This document shows, one piece after another, positions 33,695 to 46,156 of a stretch of DNA of 64,000 bases (position 1 is its first letter; the number at the start of each line of letters is the position of its first letter). The position numbers and the translations under genes are program-made. The stretch covers positions 13,460,169-13,524,168 of the forward strand of contig NC_133288.1 of NCBI RefSeq assembly GCF_005239225.2, given 5' to 3'. The stretch is from Populus alba (taxonomy: Eukaryota; Streptophyta; Magnoliopsida; Malpighiales; Salicaceae). The notes under the pieces were generated by a model that was not told the DNA's origin, searched no databases, and saw only the letters and a program-made list of their open reading frames with translations.

Positions 33695-35201
33695 TGATTA
33701 GTACTTAAAAGTGCATATTTATCAAGGTTTTATATCATCATTTTGAACTTAAAGTATCAATAACTCCTTAACTAAAGGATGTTTTATAATAACAAGTCTA
33801 ATACTATAAAATGCCCTAATATATGGTAAATGTTCATCTTAAATGCAGGCCTATCACATAAATCAAAGGATTGATTGATGAATTCAACTATTGAAATTTG
33901 TGAAGATAAAGAAAAGGTGAAACTTAGAAAAGAGATGTTGGTGCAGTCCAAACTGGAACACTGTTTGGTAATTAGGTTATATCTCGAGTTCTAAATGTCT
34001 AAATGACCTCAAAGTTTTACATAGATTCAGTAAGACATAAGCCTACAACTTTCATGTTTTCATCAAGATCTAAGAAGGTCATTTTCAAGTCCAAATTATA
34101 GCAACAACGGAGAAGTTTGAATCTGTCCTACAGCCCGAATATTGTTTAATGTTTGGCCCATATCTGGAGTTCTAGAAGTCCAAATGACCTCCATTTTTTT
34201 TCCTAGAAAGATGAGTTAATTCCCTACAACTTTCATGTTTTCCAGTGGACCCAGTTCGGATGGTAGCATTTTTGTTTTATTTAGACAAGAAGATAAGGAT
34301 TTTTACCAAGTTAAAAGTTGGTCACCCTCTCAACAATTAGTCATCAAATCAATAATTCTGAATTTTGGCCTATAAAAGGAGGCATTTGCCATGCATTTGG
34401 GGGCTTGGTTGTTTAGATAAAGTTCATGCTCTTTATTTCTCTCTTTATATTTTTTTTGTAATTCTTAAGTTTTGCTTTCATTAATATCTTATTTATACTT
34501 TTCCTTTCCTTTCCTTTTCTTAGTTAACTTGTATTTTCTTTATGTTCTTGTTTTGTTTATTTATGTTTCTCTTCTTCATTATGTTTAGCTAAGTTTATTA
34601 TGTCAAGGTGAAAAGGTTACACTAATGGTGTAAGAATAAGTATGGTGTAAACTCAATATGAACCTTAATGTTTAATATTAACATGTATTATCTTTTTATC
34701 TTACCAATTCTTAATACCTTGCTTGTTAAATGGTTATTCTAGATTTGTGTTTTATAATACTTAGTACAACAAATGCTTGGCACTCTCATAATCCAACCGT
34801 ATGGTATTACCTACACCTGGGCTATGAAAGGAACTTGATTTGTTGTTAACATCAGTTAACATCATGAATTCCTGATAATATTTAAAAGTTTGGTGTTATG
34901 TAAATAAGATAATTAATATGATCATGTTAATAATTTATAATGAGCTATTAATGAGGAATCATCCGATTGGAACCTCCTTTGTGTGTGGTTTCCAATTGAA
35001 TAATAAGAGTTTATACTATTCTTGTTTGAAATACCATTAGTGGATCCTCTAACCTTGACATTTGTTTTTATCATTGTTTAATCCTTACATTAATCTTCCA
35101 TCTCAAAGTTCTCATTAATTTCTTCCTTCTCTTCTTTTTATTGTTATTATTATTATTACTACTAATATTATTACTATTACTACTACTACTACTACTACTA
35201 C

Positions 35202-35242
<41 letters not shown>

Positions 35243-35623
35243 TCTTGTTATATTTTATGTACGTTAAGTATGCTCTGTGTTTGATCAAGGATCCTGATAT
35301 TGTTGGTCTTGCCTTGTTCATTCGCATAAGAAATCTGTTTATATTATATAATATATCTCTTTGATCTTTTCATAAACTCAGTATAGAGGCTAGAAACTTG
35401 TGACCCGATCTTTTAGATCATTCTCAAGTATAACAACGCCACGTACTGAGTATTATTATTATTATTATTACTATTATTGTTGTTATTTTTGTTGTTGTTG
35501 TTGTCTTGTTATTTATAATTTATACAATTAACCTCTCTGTGGTTCAACCCCGGTCTTGCCAGGTTAGTTATTACTTCGACACTCCTGCACTTGGGAGAAG
35601 ACATCAATCTTTTGGTCGTGTCA
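33695..35623 (+). repeat. 5' LTR of Athila-type copy 3
   Basis: From TGATTAGTAC to GGTCGTGTCA, 1929 bp, followed by the primer site. It combines the promoter region of the older subtype (GGCCTATAAAAGGAGGCATTTGCC, about 34370-34390) with the GATCTTTTAGATC block typical of the other subtype, so it is intermediate or recombinant. An extra segment of about 95 bp (35243-35336) follows the first array. Confidence 0.9.
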
Positions 35624-35629
35624 AGTTTT

Positions 35630-35647
35630 TGGCGCTGTTGCCGGGGA
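35630..35647 (+). other. primer binding site for tRNA-Asp, copy 3
   Basis: TGGCGCTGTTGCCGGGGA, one C-to-T change from the perfect complement of the tRNA-Asp 3' end. Confidence 0.88.
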
Positions 35648-35846
35648 GGTAAATTCTTGTACAAATTATAGTATTTATTTTGTTTTCGCTTTTCACTTTT
35701 CTTGTATCTAACTTTGTTTCTTTTGTTTTGTTTCTTTTTGTTTTGTTTTCTTCTTCCTTTTATTCTTTTTCTACACGTGCATGAGTGTTTGGTCACATAC
35801 ATTAAGTGGTAGACTTTGTAGGGTATCCTCATCATTTTCAGAAAAT

Positions 35847-36853
35847 ATGGCCGAAGAAGATAACTAGTCACTTCATAATGAGAATAATGAGAATAACCGT
35901 GTTAGGACACTTAGAAACCACATGAATCCCACAAGAACAAGTGCACCCTCATGCATAGTTTTCCCTCTTGATGCATCCCATTTTAATTTTAAACCAGACA
36001 TTATTCAACTTTTACCTTCTTTTGACGACTTAGATCTAGAAAATCCATATTTGAATTTAAGAGAATTTGAAGAAGTTTGTAACACATATAATGACTTAAA
36101 TTGTAGCATGAATACCATTAGATTAAAGCTTTTTTCCTTTTTCACTAAAAGATAAAGCTAAAACATGGCTACAAAATCTTAGGTCAGGATCCATTCGTGC
36201 TTGGGATGAAATGCAACAACAATTTTTAAAGAAGTTTTTTCCATCTCATAGAACCAACTATTTCAAAAGACAAATCACTACTTTCACTCAAAAACCAGGT
36301 GAAACATTTGACCAATGTTGGGATAGGTATCGAGACTTGCTTAATACTTGCCCTTATCATGGTTTTGAAACATGGAGATTGGTTTCACAATTTTATGAAG
36401 GGTTAACACCTCAAGATAGGCAAATGGTTGAATTGATGTGCAATTGAACTTTTGAAGATAAAGACCCTAATGAAGCAATGGAGTACCTAGACTTGCTAGC
36501 TGAAAATGCACAAAATTGGGACACAACGGGTACTTATGAGACACCAAGTAAAACCCAACCTCATACATCTAGTGGAGGTATGTATAACCTTAAGGAAGAT
36601 CATGACCTCCAAGCCAAGTTTGCATCTTTAGCAAGAAAAGTTGAGGCACTAGAATTGAAAAAGAGTGGTCAATTAAAATCTGTTCAAGACATTGTGTGTC
36701 AAATCTGTGAAACAAATGAACATGCAACCAATGACTGTCCAACTTTGCCTTCTTTTAGGTAATGCCTCCATGAACAAGCCCATGCTTTAAATAGTTTCCA
36801 AAGGCCTAATCATAACCCATACTCACAAACATACAACCATGGTTGGAGAAATC
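35847..36853 (+). pseudogene. gag of copy 3, first segment
   Basis: Starts at ATG 35847 (MAEEDN), but codon 7 is TAG. Further damage is a shift in a T run near 36137, TGA at 36445 and TAG at 36760. The order of motifs matches copy 2 (FFPSHRT, FYEGLTP, a CCHC knuckle CQICETNEHATNDC at about 36699-36740). A 2.45-kb solo LTR interrupts it at 36854, and it resumes at 39307. Confidence 0.87.
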
Positions 36854-37495
36854 TGTAATCACCAAAGAAAAAAAAAACCGATTTTAGATAAACCAAAACA
36901 AGGATAGGGATACATCTAAACCAACCCCCAAACAACCCATTTCTTTTGATGGGGAGTATAAATACAAGGAGAGGAGAGTGAATGATCCATCTTCTTCCCA
37001 AACCAGCAGCTGCATGTCATTCCTTCCTTCCCCTTTCACAACAGAAACGTGAATCAAACCAGTAGAGATGACTTTGTGAACTTGTGAGGGAGAGATGAGA
37101 CCTTGATAGAGGAGTGGGCAGCTGCATAGAGGAGAGGAAAAAGAGAGCTGGAAAACGTGAAAGGAGGAAGAATGAGGAGAACCAGTAGCTGAAGAGAAAA
37201 GAATAGTGTCAAACCTTACTTAAACTTAGTTAAATTCAGAAGGTATGGGTCATGAAACTCTCTTCCTCTCCCCCTTAAGATCAAAAAACGAAAATGAAGA
37301 AGAAAAACCCTAAGAAAAGAATTGATCTAAGACCTAAGCCAGCTGTGAAGGAAGCTGAAATTAAATAAGAGAACAAGCAAACAAAAGTGAAATAAAGCCA
37401 ATTTCAGAACATCTAACAAATAAATAAAATGGAAATAACAAATCATGATAGAGGGTTGGCTCTAACTATGGGTGGGCCAGCATGCATGTATGTGT

Positions 37496-37640
37496 GTTCT
37501 GCTGGAATTTATTGAAAGATTTTATGCAGAAATTAATGTGTTCTGCTGTGATGTTGTTGTGCTGAAATAAATGTGTTCTGTTGTGATGTTGTTGTGCTGG
37601 AATTAATGTGTTCTGCTGTGATGTTGTGTGCTGAAAGTAA
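37496..37640 (+). repeat. tandem array, about 45-bp unit
   Basis: Three to four units built from TGTGTTCTGCTGTGATG, TTGTTGTGCTG and GAATTAATG. Confidence 0.8.
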
Positions 37641-37961
37641 GGAATTCTAAACCTGTTTTTATGAGTCTTTGCAAGTTGATTTTGAATTGATGACTGAATG
37701 TTAAATCATAGATTTTAGTTCTTAGACTTAAATTGAGGAAAAAGTATGAGTTACTAAATTAAAGAACTTCTTGTGTTGTGTGTAAATAGAAAGGCTGACG
37801 AATCTGGACAGTTTCGTCTCTTGATTTTCAAGAGATTTCGGGTAGGAGGATGAAAGAATTAGGATCATATTCCTTATAAAAATTGTAGTTTTGAATGTTG
37901 GCTAATTAATGAAATTGGTCTTGCTCAATTTGGAGTTATAGAACTCCTGTCATGGGTCACC

Positions 37962-38230
37962 AAATGAGACAGTGACAGTTCAAAAATATCTAGATAGTAA
38001 CAATTCAAAAATGAGACAGTGACAGTTCAAAAATGTCTAGATAGTAACAGTTCAAAAATGAGACAGTGACAGTTCAAGACAGTAACAGTTCAAGACAATA
38101 ACAATTCAAGACAGTAACAGTTCAAAAAAATGAGACAGTAACAGTTCAAGACAGTAACAGTTCAAAAATAAGACAGTAACAGTTCAAAAACGAGACAGTA
38201 ACAGTTCAAAAACGAGACAGTAACAGTTCG
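37962..38230 (+). repeat. tandem array, about 20-bp unit
   Basis: Roughly a dozen units of GAGACAGTAACAGTTCAAAA, with some shortened units lacking the A run. Confidence 0.88.
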
Positions 38231-38544
38231 GATTTTACGTAGAAATAGTTCAAATATATGTATATATAAATGATGACTGAATGAAAGACTTATTGGTTGT
38301 TGATATGTTTATAATAAAACATATTCGTGAGTGAGAGGAACTTATAGGATAAACCTGTGAATTTCAGGAGGGACCACAGGCGTGGGGCAACAACAACAGT
38401 AGCAGCAGGGGAGTACAAATAGAGCTTCTATTTTAGGTAGGTGACTTGCACCTTCCCTTTTCATACGTTGAATATTGAAATATTTAACTTGAGTATTACC
38501 ATATTGTTAGAACCGATATTAGATTGTCGAATGCTTAAATGTTG

Positions 38545-38750
38545 ATTAGCTTCGGCTAATGGCATCCGTATGGATGGCCGGGATGATGGACTGATTAGCT
38601 TCGGCTAATGGCATCCGAGTGGATGGCCGGGACAAATGACTGATTAGCTTCGGCTAATGGCATCCGAACATATGGCCGGAACAAAGAATGATTAGCTTCG
38701 GCTAATGGCGTCCGAGTGGATGGTTGGGAGAAAAGAATGATTAGCTTCGG
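38545..38750 (+). repeat. tandem array of hairpins with TTCG tetraloops, about 49-bp unit
   Basis: Four units and part of a fifth. Each of the four has ATTAGC-TTCG-GCTAAT, a perfect 6-bp stem closed by C-G around a TTCG loop (38545-38560, 38594-38609, 38643-38658, 38691-38706). In most units a second stem follows directly, GGCATCC-GAGT-GGATGGCC or a variant. Confidence 0.85.
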
Positions 38751-39306
38751 GTAGTTACAATTCGAAAACTTGTGCATCTAATTGTATTACTAGTTGTTAT
38801 ATCAACTACATGAATAAATTATAAATGTTAATACTTTATTTAATGGCCAAACCGTTAATACCATTATTATTATTATTAAGTATTTTCATCCTCTTAAATA
38901 TTTTATACTATTGCAGGGACGTCACACCAACAAGATGTTTAGGAAACCCGATACATGGGAACCTACTTTTGCAAGGAATCATGTAGATGCATTCTATATC
39001 ACAATGTATTTTGTATGGATCAATGTACTGAATGTATAACTTTTACTAGATCTTTTTTGTTTAAAAATGTGATGTCTATTAGTGGGATAGGAATGCAAAC
39101 TCATGACTATGTATATATTCTTTTAATATGATCTTCAAATCATGCAACTTTGATATTATGTGTTTGTGTAACATTTACTTTTAAATGAAATGTGGATTGT
39201 AGTTTGATGATGTGAAGCTTCAAGTTCCCTAATTACCGGCACCATGTGTTTTAAATAAAAAAAAAAATTTACTATTGATTTGGGCTTGGAAAGCCGGGCT
39301 GTTACA

Positions 39307-39606
39307 AATCACCCGAATTTCAGTTGGAAGAGTGATAACAACAATGCACAAACTTCACAGCCACCATTTCAAGCACACCATAATTTCCAAAATTCTCATG
39401 GATATGCACCTCCTTATGCTCCACCTCTCTTGCATGCATTCATTGAAAAGCAAGAGACAATCAACACTTAACTTACTCAAAGCATGACAAATTTTAAAGA
39501 TGTTCTTGCAAAATTCACATCTACTCTCAGTTTTCAAGAGAAAGGTAAGTTTCCATCTCAACCACATCAAAATCCAAAGGGGCAATACAATGCAAATGCA
39601 AGTAGT
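39307..39606 (+). pseudogene. gag of copy 3, second segment
   Basis: Continues the gag linker after the solo LTR: NFSWKSDNNNAQTSQPPF, YAPPYAPP and SFQEKGKFPS as in copy 2, with a TAA at about 39469. It ends at AATGCAAGTAGT, where the sequence switches to minus-strand LTR at the near-shared bases TCTGG. The rest of copy 3, including its 3' LTR, is deleted. Confidence 0.87.
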
Positions 39607-39804
39607 ATCTGGGCTACAGGACAAATTCGGACTTCTCCGTTGTTGCTATAATTTGGACTTGAAAACAGTCTTTTTAAATCTTGGACTCCACATAAAAGTT
39701 GTAGCCCTATGTCTTACCTTTCCATCCATATAAAGCAAATCAAAATCCGAGATCTACAACTCTAGATATGACCCAATTACCGAACAATGTTTCAATTTGG
39801 ACTG
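39607..39804 (-). repeat. minus-strand LTR, middle segment
   Basis: Family-1 LTR interior (CTGGGCTACAGGAC to CAATTTGGACTG), cut at 39804 by a nested solo LTR. It continues at 41518. Orientation and content fit the missing part of the LTR begun at 33151. Confidence 0.8.
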
Positions 39805-41512
39805 TGACACGACCAAAAGCTTGATGTCTTCTCCCAAGTGCAGGAGTGTCGAAGTAATAAATAACCCGGCAAGACCGGGGTGGAACCACAGAGAGGTTAA
39901 TTGTATAAATTATAAATAACAAGACAACAAAACAACAACAACAATAACAATAACAACAATAACACTCAGTACGTGGCGTTGTTACACCTGAGAATGATCC
40001 AAAAGATCGGGTCACAGGTTTCCAGCCTATATACTAAGTTTATGAAAAGATCAAGAGGATATATTACAGAATGTAAATAATAATAATAACAATAATAAAA
40101 GCAGAAGATGAAGAAATTAATGAGAACTTTGAGATGAAAGATTAACGTAAGGGTTAAACAATGATAAAAACAAATGTCAAGGTTAGAGGATCCACTAATG
40201 GTACTTCAAACAAGTATAATATAAACTCTTATTACTCAATTAGAAACCACACATAAAGGAGGTTCCAATCAGATTATAAATTGTTAACATGATTACATTA
40301 ATTATCTTATTCGAATAAAGCTAATACTTGTAAATGTTGGCAGGCATTCATGATTATAACTTATGTTAACAACAAATCAAGTTCCTTTCATAGCTCAGGT
40401 GTCGGTTAAACCATACAGTATGGGCTATGAAAGTGCCAAGTATTTGTTTGTACCAAGTGTTATACAACATAAATCTAGATTAACCATTTAACAAGCAAAG
40501 TATTAAAGTGAACAAGATAACAAAATATAAAACATGTTAGTATCCAACGTTAAGGTCCATGTTAAGTTTATATTATACTTGTTCTTACACCATTAGTGTA
40601 CCCTTTTCACCTTGACATAATTAACTTAGCTGGACATAATAAAAGAAAGAAACATAAATGAGCAAGACAAGAACATAAATGAGAAAGAAGTTAACTAGAC
40701 AAAGGAAAGGAAATGAAGTGCATAAACTTGATATTAATGAAAGCAAGACATAAGCAATACAAAGAGAGAAAGCAAGAGCATGATCTTGATATGGAAACCA
40801 AGATGCCTTAATACATGGTAAGTGCCTCCTTTTATAGGCCAAAATTTGGAACTATTGATTTGTTGACTAATTGATGAGTGGGTGGGCACATCTTGACTTT
40901 GGTGACAATCCTTATCTTCTTTTCTGAACAAAACGTCATTGCTAACATCATAATTTGCCCAGAATCCTCAGGAATGTTCTAGGAAATTGTCTCAGCTTTC
41001 CAACAAAAAAAAGATGAGGTCATTTGGACTTCTAGAACTCAAGATATGGGCTGAACACTAAATAGTGTCTGGGCTGCAGGACAGCTTCGGACTTCTTCGT
41101 TGTTCCTTCAATTTGGACTTCAAAACGGCCTTTTCAAATCTTGGGCTCCTCATGAAAGTTGTAGGCTTTTGTCTTACCTTTCCATCCATATAAAGTGGAC
41201 CTAAATCCGAAATCTAGAGCTCCAGATATGATCCAATTACCGAGCAATGTTCCGGTTTGGACTGCACCGACATCTCTTTTCTAAGTTTGGCCATCTCTTT
41301 GTCCTTTAACTTTCAATGCTTAAACTCATCAATCAATCCTTTTATTTATGTGATAGTCCTGCATTTAAAATAAGCATTTACCATAAATTAACGTATCTTA
41401 TAATATCAAACTTGTTATTATAAAACATGCTTTAGTTAAGGAGTTATTGATACTTCAAGTGCAAAATGATGATATAAAACCTTGATAAACATGCACTTTT
41501 AAGTACTAATCA
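39805..41512 (-). repeat. nested solo LTR, family 1, with exact target-site duplication
   Basis: Complete LTR from TGACACGACC to AAGTACTAATCA, 1708 bp, flanked by GACTG on both sides (39800-39804 and 41513-41517). Both arrays (39922-39965 and 40077-40100) and the block are present. TATA box at about 40832 on the minus strand. It sits in an LTR of the same family and orientation. Confidence 0.95.
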
Positions 41513-41517
41513 GACTG

Positions 41518-41767
41518 AACCAACATCTCTTTTCTAAGTTTAACCCTCTATTTGTCCTTTCAATTTCAATAGTTAAACTCATCAATCAATCCTTTGGTTT
41601 ATGTGATAGACTTGCATTTAAGATTAATATTTACCATAAATTAAAGGTATCTTGTATTATTAGATATGTTATTATAAAACATGCTTTAGTTGAGGAATTA
41701 TTGATACTTCAAGTGCAAAAATGATGATGTAAAACCTTGATAAAAATACACTTTTAATTACTAATCA
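41518..41767 (-). repeat. minus-strand LTR, last segment
   Basis: Completes the outer LTR after the nested copy and ends TTTTAATTACTAATCA at 41767, the outer end of the nest. Unrelated AT-rich DNA follows. Confidence 0.85.
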
Positions 41768-41866
41768 GAAAGGTTTTTAATTTTTTTCAGTTTGGCATTC
41801 TATTTTTTAAATTGAAACAGTATGTTTTGGTTTCAGAACATTTCAGCGTGTTGTTTCGAGGTTGTA

Positions 41867-41897
<31 letters not shown>

Positions 41898-44800
41898 ATT
41901 CAAAATATTAATTTAATGATCATAATTTCAATTCAAACCCAAAGATAAATTAACTTGAAATTGTGCAATTCAAATTTTAAACACAAGCAAAAAAGTAGGA
42001 GTTAAACCGATATGACATGATTGACTTAACGAGTCCAAAGACAACCTAGATAACTGATAAAAATATAATTTGACTAAAAATAAATTCAAAATCACTTTTT
42101 TTTAAAAAAAAAAAAAATATTGAGTTGACAACATATTGAATTGATTTGGGTCAATTTGAGTTACCTTTCAAATCCGCAACTTAGGTCATGAAATCATAAC
42201 TCAACATAAAACAAATCAAGACAAATTATGAAACTCAATTCCTAATAAATCCATTATTGAATGATGAAATTAAAAAAAATAATATAAAAAATGGACACAA
42301 TAAAATGGCCTAAGTCATTTCAGGTTAACTTGTGAAACCTGTGATTTAGGTTATGAGAATAAGATAATTTTATAGAAAAAAACGAAAACAAATGACAAGG
42401 ATTAATTCATAATAATCTAATGTTGAAGATGTTGAATGGTGAAACAAAAAAAAAAGTAAAAAAAAAAAACCTCAAGTCAACTACGTTAATCTACAAAACT
42501 TGTGACATGCATCATGCGACTTAGATAACTATAAAAATTTAAATCATAATAAATTTTTAAGTCCAATATTCAATATATGAAGTGTTGGAGGATGGAATTA
42601 GTGAAAAACATAGATTTGTTTTTAAAAGAAAAAAAAAACCTTATTTGGTCAGAATGGAATCAGAACGTTTCGGTTAGAACTTTGGTATAACTTTTGGAAT
42701 GGATTGAGATTTTGAGAGAGATAAAATCTATTTCGTTTTTCTTAACTAGAACAAGATATATTGGCCATTCTGAATAGAACATAATGAAATTGACAACAGG
42801 TTGATTTCGAGTTTTGAGATGATTTTATGGTTTTTTGAGGCCATGTATAGGCCCAATAATTGCTTGGCCTTTTTTTTTTAAAAAAAAAATTAATGTATTT
42901 TCTTATATTTTTTTCAAATTTTTTTTATCTATATTTAAATTAATATCACTTCTCTCTTTTATTTTGTTTATATTACCTCTTTTAAATGATAATTATTTTT
43001 TAATTATTTTATATGTATTTAATTTTTGAATGAATTTTTCTTATTCATCTATATATATATATATATATATTTTATCTTTTATATAGATGAACTTTATTTA
43101 TGAAAATAAAAATTTTTATTTCTAAATAATATTTATAATATATGCATCCTTGCATAATAATTTTTTCGTTTTATTTTATTCAATCAATTTATTATGTATT
43201 TTTATTTTTATTACTGTTTGATTGATTAAAAAATTATTTTAATAAACAAATATAACAAACACTTATCTCTCGATTTTTCTAATTTTATTTTTAGTTATTA
43301 TTTATAATTTTTTTATTTATTAACATAAATAGTTCTTAATTTATTTGATTATATATACTCATAAACTTTTTTATTATAACTTAGAATATTTTTAACCACA
43401 AAAATATATCAAAAAATTGTATATATAATTTTTTATATATAAAAATGTAATTTGACCCCTAATAAAACACAAATTAAATAACTAGTATAAATATAATTCA
43501 TGAATACTAAATTTTGTATTATAAGAATAAAAGTACAGCCCTGAAATTCATAAGAGCACCTGAAGTGAATATTTTTAAAAATCATAAAGTTTTGGGAAGG
43601 ATAGGTGTACGGGGAATTGCAATTAGCTACTCCTGTAATGTAATAATATCATCCCATAAATTCACTGTAAACTGAAAATGAAGGGAGTTTTACTGTATTT
43701 CATCTCATAAATTACTATTTATTAAAATAGTGATTTGTTTTACTTTTTTTTTTTGAATTGTTTTTAATTAATTTTTTTTTTATTTAATGTCATCCTTTAA
43801 TATTAATTTTTTTCTATTTAATTATCACACTCTTATGACATGAATCCTAAATCTGAGAGGTTAATATAGTTTGGTAGGTTAATCTAGTTGACTCATATTT
43901 TTTTTTATTGTTTTTTCAATTTTTTTCTGTTAATATTGATTTGATTGAGAATTAAATTTCATGATTTATTTTGTTTACTTTTCATTAGGTTATTTTAATC
44001 TCATAATCCGAAAATAGTGTTTAACAGGTTAATCTAAGTTACCTCGAGTTGTTTTCTATGTCTTTTATTTAATTTTATTGTTCAACATTGGGGTGGTTGA
44101 GAATTGAGTTTCATAATTTGTTTTAATTTGCTTTTTATGAGAATATCTTAGTCTTAAGATTACGGTCAAGAATTTTGGCATTTTAACCCTGGTTAAATCA
44201 TGCCATTTTTTTTTAAGAGGTTATATTGGTCTCATGATCTAGATCACGAGTCCTTCAACATTGGACTTGTTTTTTTATTGGAATGTCCCCGTCTGATGAA
44301 TCAAGTCATGAGTTTAGTAGGTTAATCAAATTGACTCATTTTCTCTCTCTCTTTTTTTTAATTGATTTTTTTAAATTTTTTTAATTAATATTATGTTTGA
44401 TTGAAAATTAGGTTTGATAATTTGTTTCAGTTTGTTTTTTATTAAGTTATCCTGATCTCATGACTTGGTAGTGCTTAACAATTAACTCGGGTTGACTTAA
44501 CTTATTTTTTATGTTATTTTTAATTAAAATTTTTACAAATTTTATCGTTCAACATTTGGTCTAACAGGAAAAATTACGAATTAAGCTTTATAATTTGTTT
44601 TAACTTTCTCTCTATGAGGTTATTTCAGTATTAAAACCAAAGTTGCAGATTTAACAGGTTAACCCAGGTAAAATTATGTCATTTTTTATATTTTTCTATG
44701 ATATTATCTTAATTTCTTTTTTAATCTCATTCTTTAATATTGAGCTAATTGGAGATTGAAATTCATAATTTGTTTTGATTTATTTTTCATGGGGTTATCT

Positions 44801-45299
44801 CGGTCTTATAATCTGGATTGCAAGTTTATCATATTAACCAGAATCATTTTTTAGGTTCTTTTTTTAATTTTATCACTCAATATTGGGCTAATTGGAAATT
44901 AGACTTCATAATTTATCTTCATTTGTTTTTTATAGGGTTATCTTAATTTTATAATCCGGGTCATGAATTTGATATATTAACCCAGATTGTTCAAAGTCAA
45001 TCCAACATATCATTATTTTAATATTAAAAAAGAAATCATCTTAAAAATTTTATTTCATCAAGTATTATTTTACAAATTATATGAGTTTTGAGTAAGTAAA
45101 ATCAATTAAATTGCATTGAGTAAATCTTTTATGTGATTTTTTTTTTGTAGAAAAAAAACATTAACAATATTTAAATAATATTTTTATATTGAAGAAAAAA
45201 TTTACTTAATTAACTTCATCAGTCAAACATGTAGTCTTAAGTAACGGGACATAAAATGCTTGCCGTTGCAAAGACTTCGTTATCGTGTTTGATTAATTA
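41768..45299. other. AT-rich intergenic DNA with microsatellites and an old repeat
   Basis: No gene is supported in this 3.5 kb. It holds a (CT)n(TA)n tract at 41866-41897, an AT run at 43050-43070, many A and T homopolymers, and the degenerate repeat at 43840-45010. Confidence 0.7.
43840..45010. repeat. degenerate tandem-like repeat, roughly 230-bp period
   Basis: About five diverged units. Recurring wording per unit: TTAACAGGTTAA(T/C)CTAGGTT, ATTTTAT.GTTCAA.ATTG, TTGAGAATTGAGTTTCATAA, TTTGTTTT.ATTTGC and TTATCTTGGTCTCATGA. Decay is strong and spacing varies. A single related stretch in inverse sense is visible near 42110-42560. I associate this wording with poplar intergenic repeats, from memory only. 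Confidence 0.5.
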
Positions 45300-45575
45300 G
45301 TTGAAGACACTCTCATCCCCGTTAGGCGCATATTACAGCAGTTGAGTCGTCGCCCAGCGAAACACAACACGCATGTCGCGCGCGTTAGCAAAGGATGAGG
45401 CCAGAGAGGCGGCAAAGCGCCACATAAATCTGTATAGTAAACTGTAAAAGATTAAAAAATTAGAGTCCCCAATAAAGAATTCCACAAAATCCAGAAACGG
45501 ACAACACCATTGGACCACGTCGGCACGTTAGCGGAATTCCAACCATTTTAGCAAACTCCAAAAATCTCCCTCACA
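45300..45575 (+). promoter_or_regulatory. putative promoter of the MSL gene
   Basis: A sharp rise in GC and CpG at 45310-45430 (GTCGTCGCCCAGCG, ATGTCGCGCGCG) in otherwise AT-rich DNA. It is followed by CACGTCGGCACGTTAGCGG near 45515-45535, which has two ACGT cores of the G-box kind. I see no clear TATA box. It lies just before the first untranslated exon. Confidence 0.5.
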
Positions 45576-46156
45576 GAGAAGTAGTTTCAGTTCATCCTTT
45601 ACTTCTCATAGAAAGTGCAGAGAAACTTAACAACTGGTTGCTTCAATTAGGTATCCAATTCCTCTACTCTTCTCCTTACTTTTCCACTAAATTCTCCCGG
45701 AAAATGTTATTGTTTGTTTCCTGGTAAAAACACAAAGTTGTAGGTTGGATTTTGATTAGGTTGTAGATTTTTTTATGCTTTTCTTTTTGTGCTTGCCTGC
45801 AGAGAAAGTAGTGGAAAGAAGGAAAATTGAAGCCTCTCTTAAAATAATAAGCAGTAATTCAATTCCTGTTACATTAGGTTTAAAGTTGAGTTATATTTCA
45901 ATTGTTTAGCAACTAAATCTGTTAGATCCAAATTTCATGTTTGTAATTTCTGAGATAGCTTCTGTTTTGTTCATGCACTGAAAGTTTGATCTTGTTTTGA
46001 TCCTGGCAGGTGTCAATAATTGTTTGTTTTGTACAGTGATACCTATTTGATCTCTGTACACAACTGTTAAACATAGTCTAGGTTAGGGTTTCTAAGGTAA
46101 AAGAGTTTGAAAATACTGAGCAACTTGCTGTGGCAACTTCAACTTTGAATTTGAGT
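45576..46156 (+). other. 5' untranslated exons and introns of the MSL gene
   Basis: A first exon ending CTTCAATTAG with donor GTATCC at 45651, and an acceptor CTTGCCTGCAG ending at 45802, fit an intron in the 5' leader. A second leader intron may end at GATCCTGGCAG (about 46009). The transcription start and second donor are not determined. Confidence 0.45.

Larger units (their letters stand above)
36854..39306 (+). repeat. 2.45-kb solo LTR of a different gypsy-like family, with three tandem arrays
   Basis: The insert runs TGTAATCACC...GGGCTGTTACA, with matching 5-base ends TGTAA/TTACA. Copy 2 shows the empty site (GAGAAATCACC). AATC is repeated on both sides (36850-36853 and 39307-39310); a 5-bp reading, AAATC, is possible if the element ends one base earlier. 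TATAAATA at 36957-36964 near the left end gives plus orientation. There is no coding region. Inside are arrays at about 37496-37640, 37962-38230 and 38545-38750. Confidence 0.82.
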
